64,000 nucleotides of DNA. It comes from Gibbula magus (taxonomy: Eukaryota; Mollusca; Gastropoda; Trochida; Trochidae). Of this stretch, positions 15,865 through 32,600 are shown piece after piece. Each line of letters begins with the position of its first letter. The stretch's first letter is position 1. The stretch is taken from contig OW388296.1 in NCBI GenBank assembly GCA_936450465.1, forward strand, positions 34,142,086 to 34,206,085, given 5' to 3'. A program made the translations under genes and the position numbers. Below the pieces are notes generated by a model. The model saw nothing but the letters and a program-made list of their open reading frames with translations, searched no databases and was not told where the DNA came from.

Positions 15865-16515
15865 TTCGTAACTGTATTATTTTATAAAGGGAATGTTTGA
15901 GTGTGGACAGCCTGACATGCCCATATTTGAAGGGGATTTAGAAAACTTCAGTTTCTTTGTAACAAATGTTATATTCCGAAATGTTAAGCTTTCTGTATCA
16001 TGTGCTTTCATAGAAGTTGTTAAAGGTACATCCATTGTGTTGTTGGGGGTCACATATTGCAAACGTTATAAATGGAATTACTTTATTGAGAAGTACCGAC
16101 TGTTACGGAAAACTGCCATTTTGATGATAGTAGACTTAGCATATTGACGATATGAAGGTAAAAGTAGTGATTTCTGGTCGAAAACCGGACAATGCACAGC
16201 GTGTGGCCCGCGTCATTGAGTGAAATGTCATTTTGGAATCTTATTTAAAACAGACAAAAAGACAAATATGAGTTGATAATGTTTAATAGGTCATGTAACT
16301 ACTCTGCATGTAAATGGGATGTACAGTTTCGGTTTCTGCACATGCATAATGATGTTACTCAATTTTAATTGGAAACTAGTATTTATGATATATTTGGCGA
16401 TTGGGGATAGATATGCAAGCTGAATGAATATTTGTATTGTAGACAGCACATGTTTTGGGTTGGAACGTATAAAAGCCAAATATAATTTTATGAAACACAA
16501 TGGATGCACCTTTAA
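15865..16515. mobile_element. Inverted copy (copy B) of the TRIM-intron repeat block
   Basis: Nearly base-identical to 12138-12790 in opposite orientation, including the junction between the MITE end (16024-16040) and the older core repeat (15865-16023). Because both copies contain the same nested junction, they probably arose by copying the whole block rather than by two independent insertions. It ends 'caatggatgcaccttt' near 16515. Confidence 0.7.
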
Positions 16516-16789
16516 AGGTTTTAGATAAATGGCTCACGCCAAAATTTGATGAAGGCACAGGATCAAATGAAGAAACTAAAGTCTCCATTTAACAAAGGTG
16601 TTATTCAGAAAATGTTAGCTTCCTATGTCTATTGGTTTCCAAGAAGTTGTTAAAGGTTTAAGCCAAAATGCTGCCTGTGCATATTTCAGTGTTGGGATTA
16701 AACAACTTCTGAAGGAGAAGTAAAAAATGTGATAAGTTTACAAACGACACATGTCTGCCCCTGCCATAAGCCAATCTGGCCTTCCTTAT

Positions 16790-16980
16790 AACCTATATCT
16801 CTAATTTAAAAATTTGATCAAAGGGTTAACATGACCATAACCTATAATCTTGTGACCTTAATCTTTGAACTTCAAGGTCACAATCAATGATCACTTTTCA
16901 TTGTGCATAAGAATCATGTAATGATTCAAAGTGTTAATAGTTAATATAAGTTAGTATAATATAAGTCTTTTCCCATGTTT
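16790..16980. repeat. Fragment of the AAGGTCA-rich repeat
   Basis: Contains 'cttcaaggtcacaatcaatgatcacttttcattgtg' type wording shared with 19485-19540 and 20685-20760, and ends with 'atgtaatgattcaaagtgtt', which is the uninterrupted form of the site split by the 19546-20481 element. Confidence 0.55.
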
Positions 16981-17234
16981 TTTTTGTTGTTTTTGGTTTT
17001 TGTTTTGTGAAAATATATATTTATTCTAACGATGCCAATACATCTTCAATGTATACAAAGCTAAGTAGCTTTACTTTTTGCTATATTTGTAATAGACTAA
17101 TAATATGATAACAGAGTAGAGTAAGCAAAAGCAATTATCAAAGAATATTGAAATAATTATGAAACTTCATTTACTTGTTGACGATATAACATGTACACTT
17201 ATAAAAACTCCTAATATCAAAACCATACATTTTT

Positions 17235-18363
17235 AGCTCATCAGGCCTGAACGGCATGGCATGGTGTCCGGCGTCCGTAAACTTTTCGCTTTTTCTTCTT
17301 CTTGATATCCACAGAGCTGAACTTTTATGAGCATACTCCTTGGCCAATGGGGATTCTAAATTGTAGATTTGGTGACCCCTTGGCCCCAAATATGGGCCAC
17401 AGCCTAAAAAATCTGTTGTAATAAGGTTTGAACTCTTGAGATTTTATGTGTGCTTCATTGAGTTGTTATCCTTTATAAAAGAGAGAGAGTCATCTCATCT
17501 TTTTCATGTGAGAGTCCTAACATGTGGTTTGAGAAATGCAGAAATTGAGAAAAGAATAACTTTGCAGTTAATCTTATTCAGAAGGAATGTGAAATATATA
17601 TTGACTAATATCTACATTATAGACATGTTTGATGTAATCAATGTGAAATGAGAACTGATGAATAGCCTATGAACTGAATATTGTGCGCAAAGGAATAAAT
17701 TGAAGATAAGTTAAGATTTTTGTTTTATTTTACATGAGATATGTGAACTGAATATGACTGGTGATAAAATGATAAGATAAGACTATTAAATGTAGCCACC
17801 GGGTACATGAGATTGTCACACCACATCTTCTTCTCCAATACAGAAACATATTTAAGTGGGGAAAACAACAATTAAAATATATAATTCACTGGCTGTGAGT
17901 CCAGGGTCTGCATGTTGTGTAATTGCATTGTGTTGACCTGGGCAGTGACCACATACAAACAGCAGGTGTCATTGCTAATACACAGAGGTTTCAGGTTACA
18001 GTTACAGTCTGTGTGTGAGGCTGGTTTAGTCTTGGACTCCCATGCTCAAAGAGAATTTATTCATAAAATATCAACATTTTATTAAATATTGAAAAGGAGC
18101 CTATGAGAAACAGGATCAGGGCTCCATTTCATCATGTATTAAGTGTTAATATTTCCAGTATACAAATAAGAACTAAAACAATAAAATGCAAAAGTATATA
18201 ATATATAATATCTATATGAATGTGGATTAATGTGTAACCAATTTTGATAATAAATTTTTAAAGTTTGATGACTGAGCAATGACTTATTATGTGATATCTT
18301 AATCTTTTCCTCAGAGATAATGAATAACATAATTCCTGATGAGCTTCAGAGCCAATGGCTCTA
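17235..18363 (+). mobile_element. Helentron-like (pearl/HINE) element, single core repeat
   Basis: Starts AGCTCATCAGGCCTG, then a worn 'ccggcgtccgtaaac', one core repeat (to about 17410), an internal block also present in the 1207-3014 element, and ends CCTGATGAGCT near 18336-18346 followed by the hairpin AGAGCC-aat-GGCTCT and T's. Same family as 1207-3014 and 19546-20481, in opposite orientation. The CCGT microsatellite is nearly lost. Confidence 0.75.
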
Positions 18364-18387
18364 TTTTTTTAATTGTTTTAATTATTG

Positions 18388-18882
18388 TCCCCCGCCGCTG
18401 CGAAGCGCGGAGCGGGGGACTTAGTATTCAGCTCCGTACGTACGTCCGTCCCGCTTCTTGTTAGCGCGATATCTAATGAACCGCTCAACCTAGAATCTTC
18501 AAACTTGGTACCAGTCTTCATCTGGGGAATACGCAGACCTGAAAATTTTTTGGTTGACCTTGAAATTATTTTCAAGGTCACTACAAGACTGATTGTCAAA
18601 TGTTGTTAGCACGATATCTCATGAACTGCTGTACCTAGAGTCTACACATTTGGTACCTGTCTTCATTTGGGTCATACGCAGACACCATTCAATTTGGGTG
18701 ACCTTGACCCCGTTTTCAAGGTCACTACAAGACTTTGACCATTTTAAAAATTTTGCCCGATATAACAATAATTGAATCAAACATGTAAATGTCACTACTT
18801 GGTACAAGCTGTGTGTCCATTCTTTTAGCTCATTTCTTAATTGCGGCGGGGGACATGGTCACGTTTGTGACAATTAATTGTT
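18388..18882 (+). mobile_element. Second Helentron-like family, copy 1
   Basis: Begins TCCCCCGCCG with a GC-rich hairpin (CCCCCGC...GCGGGGG), a short CCGT-type stretch ('ccgtacgtacgtccgtccc'), two tandem cores containing 'gcgatatct-atgaac' and 'ttttcaaggtcactacaagac', an inverted copy of the start (CGGCGGGGGACA, 18842-18854), and a final hairpin GTCAC-gttt-GTGAC. Related to 47276-47724. Confidence 0.6.
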
Positions 18883-18959
18883 TTTTTTGGGTTCGCAATA
18901 GTGACAAAAATCAATATAATATTTAATACAATGCAAAGAGCTGCATACAGTGTTGGTGG

Positions 18960-19545
18960 GAAGATATGTTATATATTGTTGAATGTTGGGATGAGTGAGT
19001 TACTGAATTTTTCAGTTTCATTCTTTCTTTTGGAAATAAATTTTTCTACCAAATATATCTGTTTTAATGTTTTTTTGTGATTGTTGAATTTTGGAATTGT
19101 GTTCTTAATATTGCATATATTGATATATTTTTTGGCTGAAACAAACCAAATCAAGTATTTGGAAAATGTAATCCTTTGTGGGAAAGCTTTATTAAGCCAA
19201 AGTTCAAGTTCATTCCAGAATTTTGTGTTCTCGCAGCCCTCCCTTTCTCCATAGTTGATATATAGCAAATAAGAGCCTGATAGCACAAGAACTTTTCAAG
19301 TTATTGTGTCAACGAGGATTTTTTTAAAGTGTTTTCAGTACTCGTGACCTTGACCTTGAATGTGAACATGTCAAAATAATTCCACAGGCAAAAGAAAGAA
19401 GCTGTGTATGTTGTTTTAAAACCCTTGGAAAAAAGTAATTTTAGTGATTTCATAACTGATGACCTTGACAGTATTTCGTAAATTTGACCTTCAAGGTCAC
19501 ACAATCTATGGTCACTTTTAATTGTGTATAACAATTATGTAAAAA
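18960..19545. repeat. Older repeat-derived sequence upstream of a nested element
   Basis: Includes 'ctttctccatagttgatatatagcaaataagagcctgatagcacaagaactttt', which recurs almost unchanged near 20595-20655, and AAGGTCA motifs (19340-19505). Together with 20482-20760 it forms one older repeat split by the element at 19546-20481. Confidence 0.55.
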
Positions 19546-20481
19546 TAGAGCCATGGGCTCTGCAGCTCATCAGAATTTTAATGATTTTTTATCTAAGGTT
19601 GAATATCTAAGTTATCTCAAGTAATACATTGTTAACAAGCAAAATAATATTGGTTTTAGATCATGACCCCTGTGACCCACATTTGGAGTCACAGGGTCAC
19701 CAATCCTACAATTAAAAATCACCTTTGACCAAAGAATCTCTACACAACATTTCACCGTTCTGGGCTTTACATATAAACTGGAGAAGAAGATGAAAATAGG
19801 TTTTTGGGTCATGACCCGTGACCAAGATTGGGGTCACAGGGTCACAAAATCTACAATTTAGAATCCCTATTACCCAAGGAGTATGCACACAACTTTTCAG
19901 CTCTCTAGACCTTTTGGAACTGGAGAAGAAGATGAAAATATGTTTTTAAGGATGTGACCCCAGTGACCCCATTTGAGGTCATGGGGTCATGAGGTCATGA
20001 AATCTACAATTTAGAATCCCCATTGGCCAAGGAGTCTGCACACAACTAGTCAGCTCTCTAGAACTTTTGGAACTCGAGAAGAAGATGAAAATAGGTTTTT
20101 AAGGATGTGACCCCTGTGACCCCATTTGGGGTCATGGGGTCACGAGATCTACAATTTAGAATCCCCATGGGCCAAGGAGTCTGCACACAACTTTTCAGCT
20201 CTCTAGACCTTTTGGAACTGGAGAAGAAGATGAAAATAGGTTTTTAAGGATGTGACCCCTGTGACCCCATTTGGGGTCTTGGGGTCACGAAATCTACAAT
20301 TTAGAATCCCCATTGGCCAAGGAGTCTGCACATAAAATTTCAGCTCTGTGGAGTCATTGGTTCTTGAGAAGAAGTCGAAAAAGCGAAAAGTTTACGGATG
20401 GACGGACGGATGGACGGATGGATGGACGCCGGACACCATGCCATGCCATAAGCCCATCGGGCCTTTCAGGCCTGATGAGCT
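19546..20481 (-). mobile_element. Helentron-like (pearl/HINE) element with four to five core repeats
   Basis: Plus-strand left edge TAGAGCCATGGGCTCT hairpin and AGCTCATCAG; about four tandem cores from 19640 to 20385; CCGT/CCAT microsatellite (reverse complement) at about 20393-20430; right edge GGCCTGATGAGCT at 20469-20481. It interrupts an older repeat: flanks 'acaattatgta' and 'aatgattcaaagtg' are contiguous in related copies at 16910-16935 and 20725-20745. Confidence 0.8.
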
Positions 20482-20985
20482 AATGATTCAAAGTGTTCAA
20501 AGTCAAAAGAAAGCATATTCGCAAAAGCAGGCTTTAGTTGTGACCTTGCTGTGACCTTGACCGTTGACAGATTTTAGCGAAAACTTTTTCAAATCTTGGT
20601 CTTTCTCCATAGTTGATATATACTCAATAAGAGTCTGATAGCACAAGAACTTTTTAGTGATTTCAGAACTCTTGACCTTGACCTTCAAGGTCACCAAATC
20701 GATGATCACCTTTCATTGTGTATAACAATCATGTTATGATTCAAAGTGTTCATTGTTAAAACACATTGGCAAATGCATTCTAAAGTCATGACCTTGACCT
20801 TGACCTTGACCTTTGACGGCCGAGGCAAGTTATCGTGTTCACAAGATTTTTTTTTAGAGATTTCAGAACTCATGACCTTGACCTTGTTATGATTCAAAGT
20901 GTTCATTGTTAAAACAACGCATATTCGCAAAGTCGTGACCTCGATGTGACCTTGACCTTGACCTTTGACGGCTAAGGCGGCGGTC
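20482..20985. repeat. AAGGTCA-rich tandem repeat
   Basis: Imperfect repeat units containing 'gattcaaagtgttcattgttaaaac' and runs of TGACCTTGACCTTGACC. At least nine TGACCTTGA (or its complement TCAAGGTCA) matches were counted in about 430 bp. That sequence is the extended half-site bound by ERR and NR5A/FTZ-F1 nuclear receptors in animals. Whether it binds anything here is not shown. Confidence 0.7.
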
Positions 20986-21083
20986 GTGGTGGAAACTGCA
21001 GTCGGACTGCTAAAAATCAGTGGAGCAAATTTGCAAATATTTGTACCATTTCCCCTGACTCATCAGCCCAAAACATCCCCAAA

Positions 21084-21530
21084 CGCAGTCTGATTAAAAT
21101 CGACCTTGTTCCGAGGAATAAACTTCGCCAAATAATATATCTACCGGGATACGAACAGGTTCTGTAGATTCCTCGCGACAAGGTCTGAGAACATCCCGTA
21201 TAGGCGTGTGTTCCGAACCAGTTTAGCGCAGCCAAAGCTCAGTCAAATAGCTGACCAATCACATCATAGTATTTAAACGGTCGCTGTTTTGAAAGCATTC
21301 GGAACAGACAAAAGGATAGCTGTTTGGAGTTATCTGCCCCTAGCTTCTCGCACCGAAAGCATTTGTTGGGCATCTTTTGATTGGCTATCTGAATTGCGCT
21401 CGAACACGCGAGTCTACGGGCTGTAATCAGACGGTTTGGCGTGGAACCTACGACTGATATGAGTTCGTATCCCGGTATATGCATTATTTTGCAATTTTTA
21501 TTCCACGGAAAACCGTCGATTTTAATCAGA
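21084..21530. mobile_element. DNA transposon-like element with ~75-bp inverted ends
   Basis: Left end CAGTCTGATTAAAATCGA... down to TACCGGGATACGAAC near 21152; right end is its inverted counterpart from GTTCGTATCCCGGTAT near 21463 to AATCAGACTG near 21529, with some mismatches. Flanks 'tccccaaac' and 'tcccccaac' could be a 9-bp duplication with one mismatch. No transposase seen; a minus-strand 122-aa ORF inside is not recognisable. Confidence 0.65.
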
Positions 21531-21941
21531 CTGTCCCCCAACAGAGAGGGGTAGACAGGGAGAGAGAAGGAAGCATTACAATTTGGTGTAAAATGTCCAA
21601 TGGTCAAGCATAATTCTTCTTACAATTGAAATAGCTCAGCCATAAAGGCATTTTCTCATCAACTGCAAGAAATAATGTCCTTAACCACTGTACCAATCTT
21701 TCAAATGCCAAACTAACATGCAGTTGGATACAGTACCACTGAGCTTGGCCTCTTACATAAACAGAAACCTGAACTCCTATTATGTGACATTACAATTACT
21801 CTCTCTGCCTCACTTGCTGTGGACCAAACTGAAACCTGATCCTCCCCCCTTATCCAGCCCCCAAGCCATTGCCCCTGTTTATTCAATATATTGAAATATT
21901 GTCAAAATATAGACGCTGTGTATAGAGAATATTAAATGACG

Positions 21942-22056
21942 TTCCGTTTAATAACATATTTATGAAACGAGTGAGTGGCTTGTATTTAACGAGCGAAAGC
22001 GAGTTAAATAAAAATACCATCTCACGAGTTTCATTAATATGTCATTAAACGGAAAA
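21942..22056. repeat. Inverted repeat (arms ~37 bp)
   Basis: Left arm 'ttccgtttaataacatatt...gaaacgagtgagtgg' and right arm 'ccatctcacgagtttcattaatatgtcattaaacgga' are inverted copies with a few mismatches, separated by about 40 bp containing its own small hairpin (TTAACGAGCgaaaGCGAGTTAA). Confidence 0.7.
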
Positions 22057-22384
22057 GAGTTTAGTATTTTATTTATTACTCACTGATTTAAATGCCACTT
22101 AATCCCACAAACTCAACGATAAATGGGACACACTCCGTTGCGACCGCAGTGTTGACATTGTAAAGTCATATTTTTGCCATTATGACGTCACTATAATCGG
22201 CAGCATGTGATGTTATTACACTAATAACAATAACACAGTAGATTTATTAAACTGTGATATCTTCAATCCAATATATCTCAAGATATAGAATTTAGTGTTA
22301 TGTCCAGTCCTACCGGCGAGATGGGTGGTTGAATCCCTGCCATAAGCCCATTTCAAACCTGATGAGCTAAAAGGGGAATAGCAG

Positions 22385-22680
22385 GGTCACAAACTGAATT
22401 CAGGTCAGAGAAAATGAAAGGTAAGTTGAGTTTGACACCGCTTTCAAGACTATATCACTTACGATATATCTAAAGCCTGCAACGCCAAGGTGGCTATCCT
22501 GTGAGCATCAGCTTGAACTAGTGAACCATAGGTGGTACTGCGCTGAAATTCAGTGTAGCATTGCACCCAAACTTTACTGTAGAACAGTTCTCTACCTCAG
22601 ACAAATTTGCCAAGCATCTGATGCCAGAACCCGGACCTCTAGATCAAAAGTCGAACATGCTAACCTCCCCCAAAATTAAA
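22385..22680 (-). repeat. tRNA-derived SINE, diverged copy
   Basis: Read on the minus strand it starts near GGTTAGCATGTTCGAC, includes a worn B-box region (CCGGGTTCTGG), and then body wording shared with the SINE at 40530-40830 ('agagaactgtt', 'cagtaccacctatggttcact', 'tcttgaaagcggtg'). Confidence 0.55.
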
Positions 22681-23363
22681 GAAGAACAAGGACAAATCGG
22701 TGATGTAGAAAGGGTTTCCTTTATTTCTGAGTGTGATATTACTATGAACATAAGACAGAAGATTTGAAAATTATGTCGAAACCGAGAAAATCAGCTGAAG
22801 AGGTCTAATGAGTTAACTTGAAAAAAGATATTTTCCTTTTTGTACTATAAATAGAAATGGAGAGGAAAACTACCTAAAGCTGACGCTGGATTGAAATATA
22901 CAACAGGTCGCAGAATCTCTTTCAAATGAAGCAGCAAAATAAATACATATCATACATAAACTTCTATGTAACTTCAGTTTGTCTACCTAGTAATCACATT
23001 GCACGTACAACATAGAAAATATGTCTGTATATTTTCATGATTTCTCCGTCCGTGCACAAGGGAGAGGTCCCGAAACAATAGCGGGCTCGACGAGATCGAA
23101 CCGTGATGTTCTACATGGAGAATAAGCAATATTAACAAGATGATTTGTACACGTCTGTTTCTCAACAGACAGGCATTATTAAAATCACTGAAACGTGCAA
23201 AATGACAAAGTCACATCGCAATCGGAGGTACCATTATCATTTCAAAACACTTATACGCATTTGCACAAAGGCTGAAAACCAGACCAAAGTTGGTTTTCTC
23301 CGCACACCTTGTCAAAGCTGGGTGTTCCCCGCAAAGTGAAATACCCCAACAGAACCGGGGTTA

Positions 23364-23382
23364 CATATATATATATATATAT
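23364..23382. repeat. (TA)n microsatellite
   Basis: A run of alternating TA of about 18 bp shortly downstream of the Rab7 stop codon, in what would be the 3' untranslated region. Confidence 0.7.
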
Positions 23383-23574
23383 GAATATCTATATTTGATA
23401 AAATTGCGAGTTGGTCCTGTTTGGCATATTTCTGGCGGCCGAAGAGCCAGCTTTGACAAGAGGTCATTACATGTTTGGTCGAGCCTTAGCAATCGACGTT
23501 CGGCTGGTCGTACCGAGGTGACGTTTCGCCGCCAAGTGTTTAGGTTAAGTCCACAGCTACATTGCCTGTTAGAG

Positions 23575-27710
<4,136 letters not shown>

Positions 27711-30700
27711 GTTGCTGTATGGGCCTACGACTCTGTCGACTCTGAAACACACGTCACATTCTGTTACACAAAGAATTCAAATTTTAAAGCATATGATGAA
27801 GTAGGAGTAAAGAAATTTAAATTGGGGGGTTAAAGAAGGGGATTGACTTCAGTGTCTATGTTTTAGACCACTAAATTACAGTGGCTGACTCAGGGGACTA
27901 GAGTATGTAAGCAAAGGGAGATAACTCTAAAGTCACCTGGACTGATGTTGATAGAGATTTGCCCTTACCTCTGTCACACATGACAGATATCATCAAATTT
28001 ACATGCAAAATTTTTCAAAATGGGATCTGCCACATAATTGTCTTCTCATTTTCAATCCTTTGAAGTCTTGATGGTATTTAAGTTACATATATTTAGAACT
28101 TGGTTCTTTGATAACCTGCTGAAGAAATCCTAATTTTGCCCATCCTTTTGGCTTGATGTCCGTTAAAAATTAAGTAGGATACTTTTACCATTGCACAGAA
28201 ATTGGTATGTTCGGAATTGACCAAAATGACCTACTTAGCCGTTATCCAGTAACAACACTGCAAGAAAATCTCAAGCCAGAGGTCAATCTCGGATCATTCC
28301 CTTGTTATTGTGATTCCTGAAAATTGGCCCCTAAGATTGGTTTGGCACTAATGATTGTACAGTAGATCGAAATACTCATCCTGCTGTTCAGTAGCACTAC
28401 ATTTACAGTGCATGGACTTGTACCTATGTCAACCTTATCATTACATACAACACATGCTTCAGCTGGTATATCAAACATGGGCTAATATAGGTAATCATTC
28501 ACAGCTTGACCAAATAGAAGTTATCCATTTATCTATTTCAGTGCCTCGGGCTTAAAATGGAGAAGCTTGTGATCTGAAAGATATACTCATGAAAACTGGG
28601 TTCCTCTGAATTTAGAAGAGTTTACATTCAGTGGAAATACTACAATAAACTGAGAACACCCTGCCACATACTAATCTGATTAAATTATCCTCAACAAGAA
28701 GAAGATGACACACACCAAGTAGGTTTCTCTACATCGATATTAATTAATATCCCAACCTAATCAAATCCCCAAGAATAAGATTTAACCTCAAACAGAATGC
28801 AGGCTTCCTTGTACAGAGTTCTCACATATATCACAAGGTTATCAAAAGGTCCCTTGGTTCAGGAGTTCAATATTGTGGCTGGCTGATGCTGTGGTCAAGC
28901 AAAATTCAGTTCAGTAAAATACTCTTGCAATCATTATTAAATCCTGCATAGCATAAACATAAGTGGGCAAAATTAACTCATTTTATCAATGTGACACACC
29001 CCTGTGCTCAAAACTTGTCCTTGGAAGTGCATTTAGAACTGGTATACATAAGAACAGGAAGATTGTCTGATAACAACTTCATTAATGTGAAAATACAAAA
29101 CGTTCACATTATCATATACTCACTCCTTCATCAGGTGGAATGTGATTTCACTTGATATATTATATACATTGTTTCAAAAACATAAATTAATCAGTTACAA
29201 TGTTTGATGAGCTATCCATGTTAGGAAATAAACTGTCTAATGTTTACAAACATTGATTCAATCTTATGCCAAATTGTGTCAAAAAATTTAATTTGCTGAA
29301 AATGAAATATATTTTTAAACATGTTTCTTTATCCTCTTAAAATTTCCACTTTCATTGTATTAAAAAAAAAAGATGATAAATTTTACACTTTGTGCAAATT
29401 AAATATCTGAATTAAATGTGTAATTTGACATTTCAGTTTCAAATTAATGTCAAGCTGACGTTGCATATGACCCTATGCCGACCTTTAACATAAACTACAG
29501 AGAAAATTATTATCAGATTCAGTGTCATTCGCTGGACACATTATTTACTTTTGCCCTATATTGGTTTTAAATGGGTGATAAATGTACTGCACAAATGAAA
29601 GTGAAAATATAAATCAAACTTTATTTTAATTTCAATTATTAAATATTCAATGTACGAAACAAGTTTGTAAACTTATCAGGGCGATTTAAATAGCGAAATA
29701 TATAGACGATATTTGACATTTCTCGTCAAATACCATGTATATCTCATTGAGTTTTTCAACATTATTTCAACTTCACAAGATGACATACACTTGGTATTTG
29801 ATGAGAAATGTCAAATATTCTAATTATTAGATTTATGAAATTATGCATAGTTTGTAACTTTGTAAATGAGGTGCAATTCATGTTATTTTATTGGTATAAT
29901 GTCATCACATGATTAAAAGTGTTATTTCACTGAGAAGAATAACATGTTCTTTCACACACTGGGATAACAGATTTTATTTTAACCTATAAATGCTGTATTT
30001 AACCACTGAAAATGTTATAACGAAAATATTTACACTCTACAATATTTACATTTTTTTTAAAGAGACGGTCTCAGGGGGTATATTTGTTGCGACAAGACTT
30101 AAATTAATAAATAACAAAACACAGTCTCGTTGAAACATACTACTGAGGTAGTTATATATTGGTAGCTTGATAGTCAACAGCAATAAAAGAATCGAACACC
30201 TCACAAAATGCTGATGTCCGTGAACAGACACTTCAGCTAGGTAAAAAAAATAACTGTTTTTCCTTTAATCAATATGCACTTTTTTAATTCACTATAAGAA
30301 TTACCCTAAATACAACATTTAATTTACCCAATATAACTTATTTTGTTATATGGTGTGTTTTCCCAATACAACCCATTAAATAAATTTAACAACACGTGAG
30401 TACAACTATAACATAAATACGTCCAATCCATCAGAAATAACCTATGTGAATTAGCATGGTCACGCTTGCTGCACCCTGATTTGAGGTAACAAGGTTGTTA
30501 CAAATCACTGAACACACTTGTTGACAAAAGTTGACAAGCACGAACATCAAACGTCATTATTATTATATTATGTATATCTCTGTTTTCATTGTTTTGCTGA
30601 AACTATCAAATTTCTGTGCTGTGAAATAAATGAATAATATGAACATAAAATATATCAATAAATGAATCAGGTTGGTTCTGTTCTCTTGGTTTAAGCAGAC

Positions 30701-32600
30701 TTGCCTGAGGGAATTTTACACCGTATAAAAGAATGCTTAAAAAAATGCACGGTCATGATACGCAACTACATTTGGTCGGAAATACAAAACAAGATGACAT
30801 AAACAATGATATCAGAAAACATGTTTCTATTATTTTTTCTGACAAACAGTAAAAGCATTTTACTCTCTATTTTCTGAAATTGATTTATCTAACCCATCAA
30901 TGCATCAAATCCAACAATAATTATTAAATTTTCAACCTAATCCAGTTCTAATTATATATCTTATACTCAGAAGTAATATACTGTTTCAAAGTCTTATAAT
31001 TTATACCCTAGTTTTGTACTATTTCTGGGATGACAGTCACTTCCTGCATAAATCACCTGAAATAAGTGAAAATGACAAGAATGACAGACGCTTTAGACAA
31101 TCATGAATCATACACCGTGATTGAAATAGATGTGATGGTGATTGAGCATATCTATGTGTACAATATCCATTGTCATTTTGATACTAAATAATTTTGATGA
31201 CTGCCAATTGCTCAAGAAATGTTTTCTATTAAGTAAAAGAAAAGAGATGACAACATGAGTTGTGTCATGTTTAGTCGTAATTAACTGGGTTAAAAAAAAA
31301 AGAATCTTGAATACTGTGTGACACGTGTGTCTAAGAAATAGAATAGTTTCAAAATCATGTGTTGTGCATCAAGGCTTTGCCCTAAACTCTAACAGTAAAA
31401 GCATGAGGCTCAGTGGTTGGACAAAAACAGTAGTTCAGAGCAAACTTTAGACACTACATTATTTTTTGGTACCATGTAAAGTAACTCCTTTTAAAAATAT
31501 GTTCACAATATTAAACACAAAGTAAGTGCAGCAAAGTTTGCCGTGATTTGGAAATGCTAAATCAGGACAACTACTGGTGACGGCATGACACTGTTGTCTT
31601 TGACCATTTTGATGTCACTGTGAAGTACTTTATTGCGGAATAAAGGATTGGCAGGGTATTTGATCATGGCCCGAACCATGCTAGAATCCAGTTAATGATA
31701 TCAAGTCAACGACAAATGCTTGAAGGTCTTATAAGGGGTGTGTCAAAGCACAAATTTCGCTGGATATGGAACGTATCACAATATCTCGAACAATGCAGTT
31801 TGATTGGAGATCCAGATTGCCTCACTTCATCACAATCGTTTTACGACATTCTATTGTGACATGACATCAAGGATGATGTCGTATATGTTACCTTATTTAG
31901 TAGAATAATATGTTATTTCACTGCGAAAATACAGATTTCATTTTAACCAAAAATAGTTGTATTTCACCCTTTAAATATAATAATACGATAGATCCTCACA
32001 GTTCTTATTTTTACATTTTTTGGGTGCAGACAAACTAAAAAAATTATCAACATTGCTAAAGGTGTTGTTATCAGAAAGCAGTTTATCTTCATTGTCTGTC
32101 ACATGACAAGATCAAAATGTATACAGTATTACATAAATAACTCACAATTTTGCATTGTACGTGGGCCTAAGGCCTTTTACGAAATAAACTTGATTGATTG
32201 ATCACAGCTGATCAATGAGAATGTAACCTATTCATTAACCAAAATTTAGGGTTGTGATTCCTCAAAAGTGTAGTAAACCAAAGGTAAATGATATTTTTTC
32301 CGTGATACAACTTACATGGGAGCTTTTGAAGAAGAATTCTGGCCATGACCCTCAAGCGATAAATGTTGATGTTGGAATATAATACCAATTGTGCTAGAGA
32401 CAATTAACACTGATTTAGCTCATCACTATAAATATTATGGACGACACAAATGATTTCACTCATAACATCAGCAAAACCTCCCACTTTTACGTATTAAATG
32501 TATCACTGCAGTTGCCAATGTCTAAATGGCACAGTTTTGTTTCATATAAGTTACCAAAATGAAAAGAAAAACGGCTGAATGACATCCGCAACCACCTTAC
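27711..32600. other. Rab7 5' region: probable large first intron, no coding sequence seen
   Basis: If the non-coding exon at 32601-32690 is right, 27742-32600 is one intron of about 4.9 kb and 27711-27741 is the 5' untranslated part of the first coding exon. The stretch is AT-rich, without recognisable protein-coding exons. It holds an inverted repeat (29709-29818) and two segments with similar wording ('gttatttcactg-gaa' near 29920 and 31912). Confidence 0.4.
29709..29818. repeat. Inverted repeat, arms ~32 bp
   Basis: Left arm 'atatttgacatttctcgtcaaatacc' and right arm 'ggtatttgatgagaaatgtcaaatat' pair with one or two mismatches across a ~45-bp loop. MITE-like; no target duplication was identified. 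Confidence 0.7.

Noticed and set aside
15893..16147. Conserved 84-aa frame in both copies of the TRIM-flanking block
   Set aside because: The two copies are nearly identical DNA in opposite orientation, so the shared frame carries no independent evidence of selection.
19640..20385. CRISPR-like array
   Set aside because: Repeats are ~150-bp tandem cores without short unique spacers, and the genome is eukaryotic.
21239..21607. 122-codon minus-strand open frame as a transposase
   Set aside because: It spans one end of the long-TIR element and shows no DDE or zinc-finger wording.
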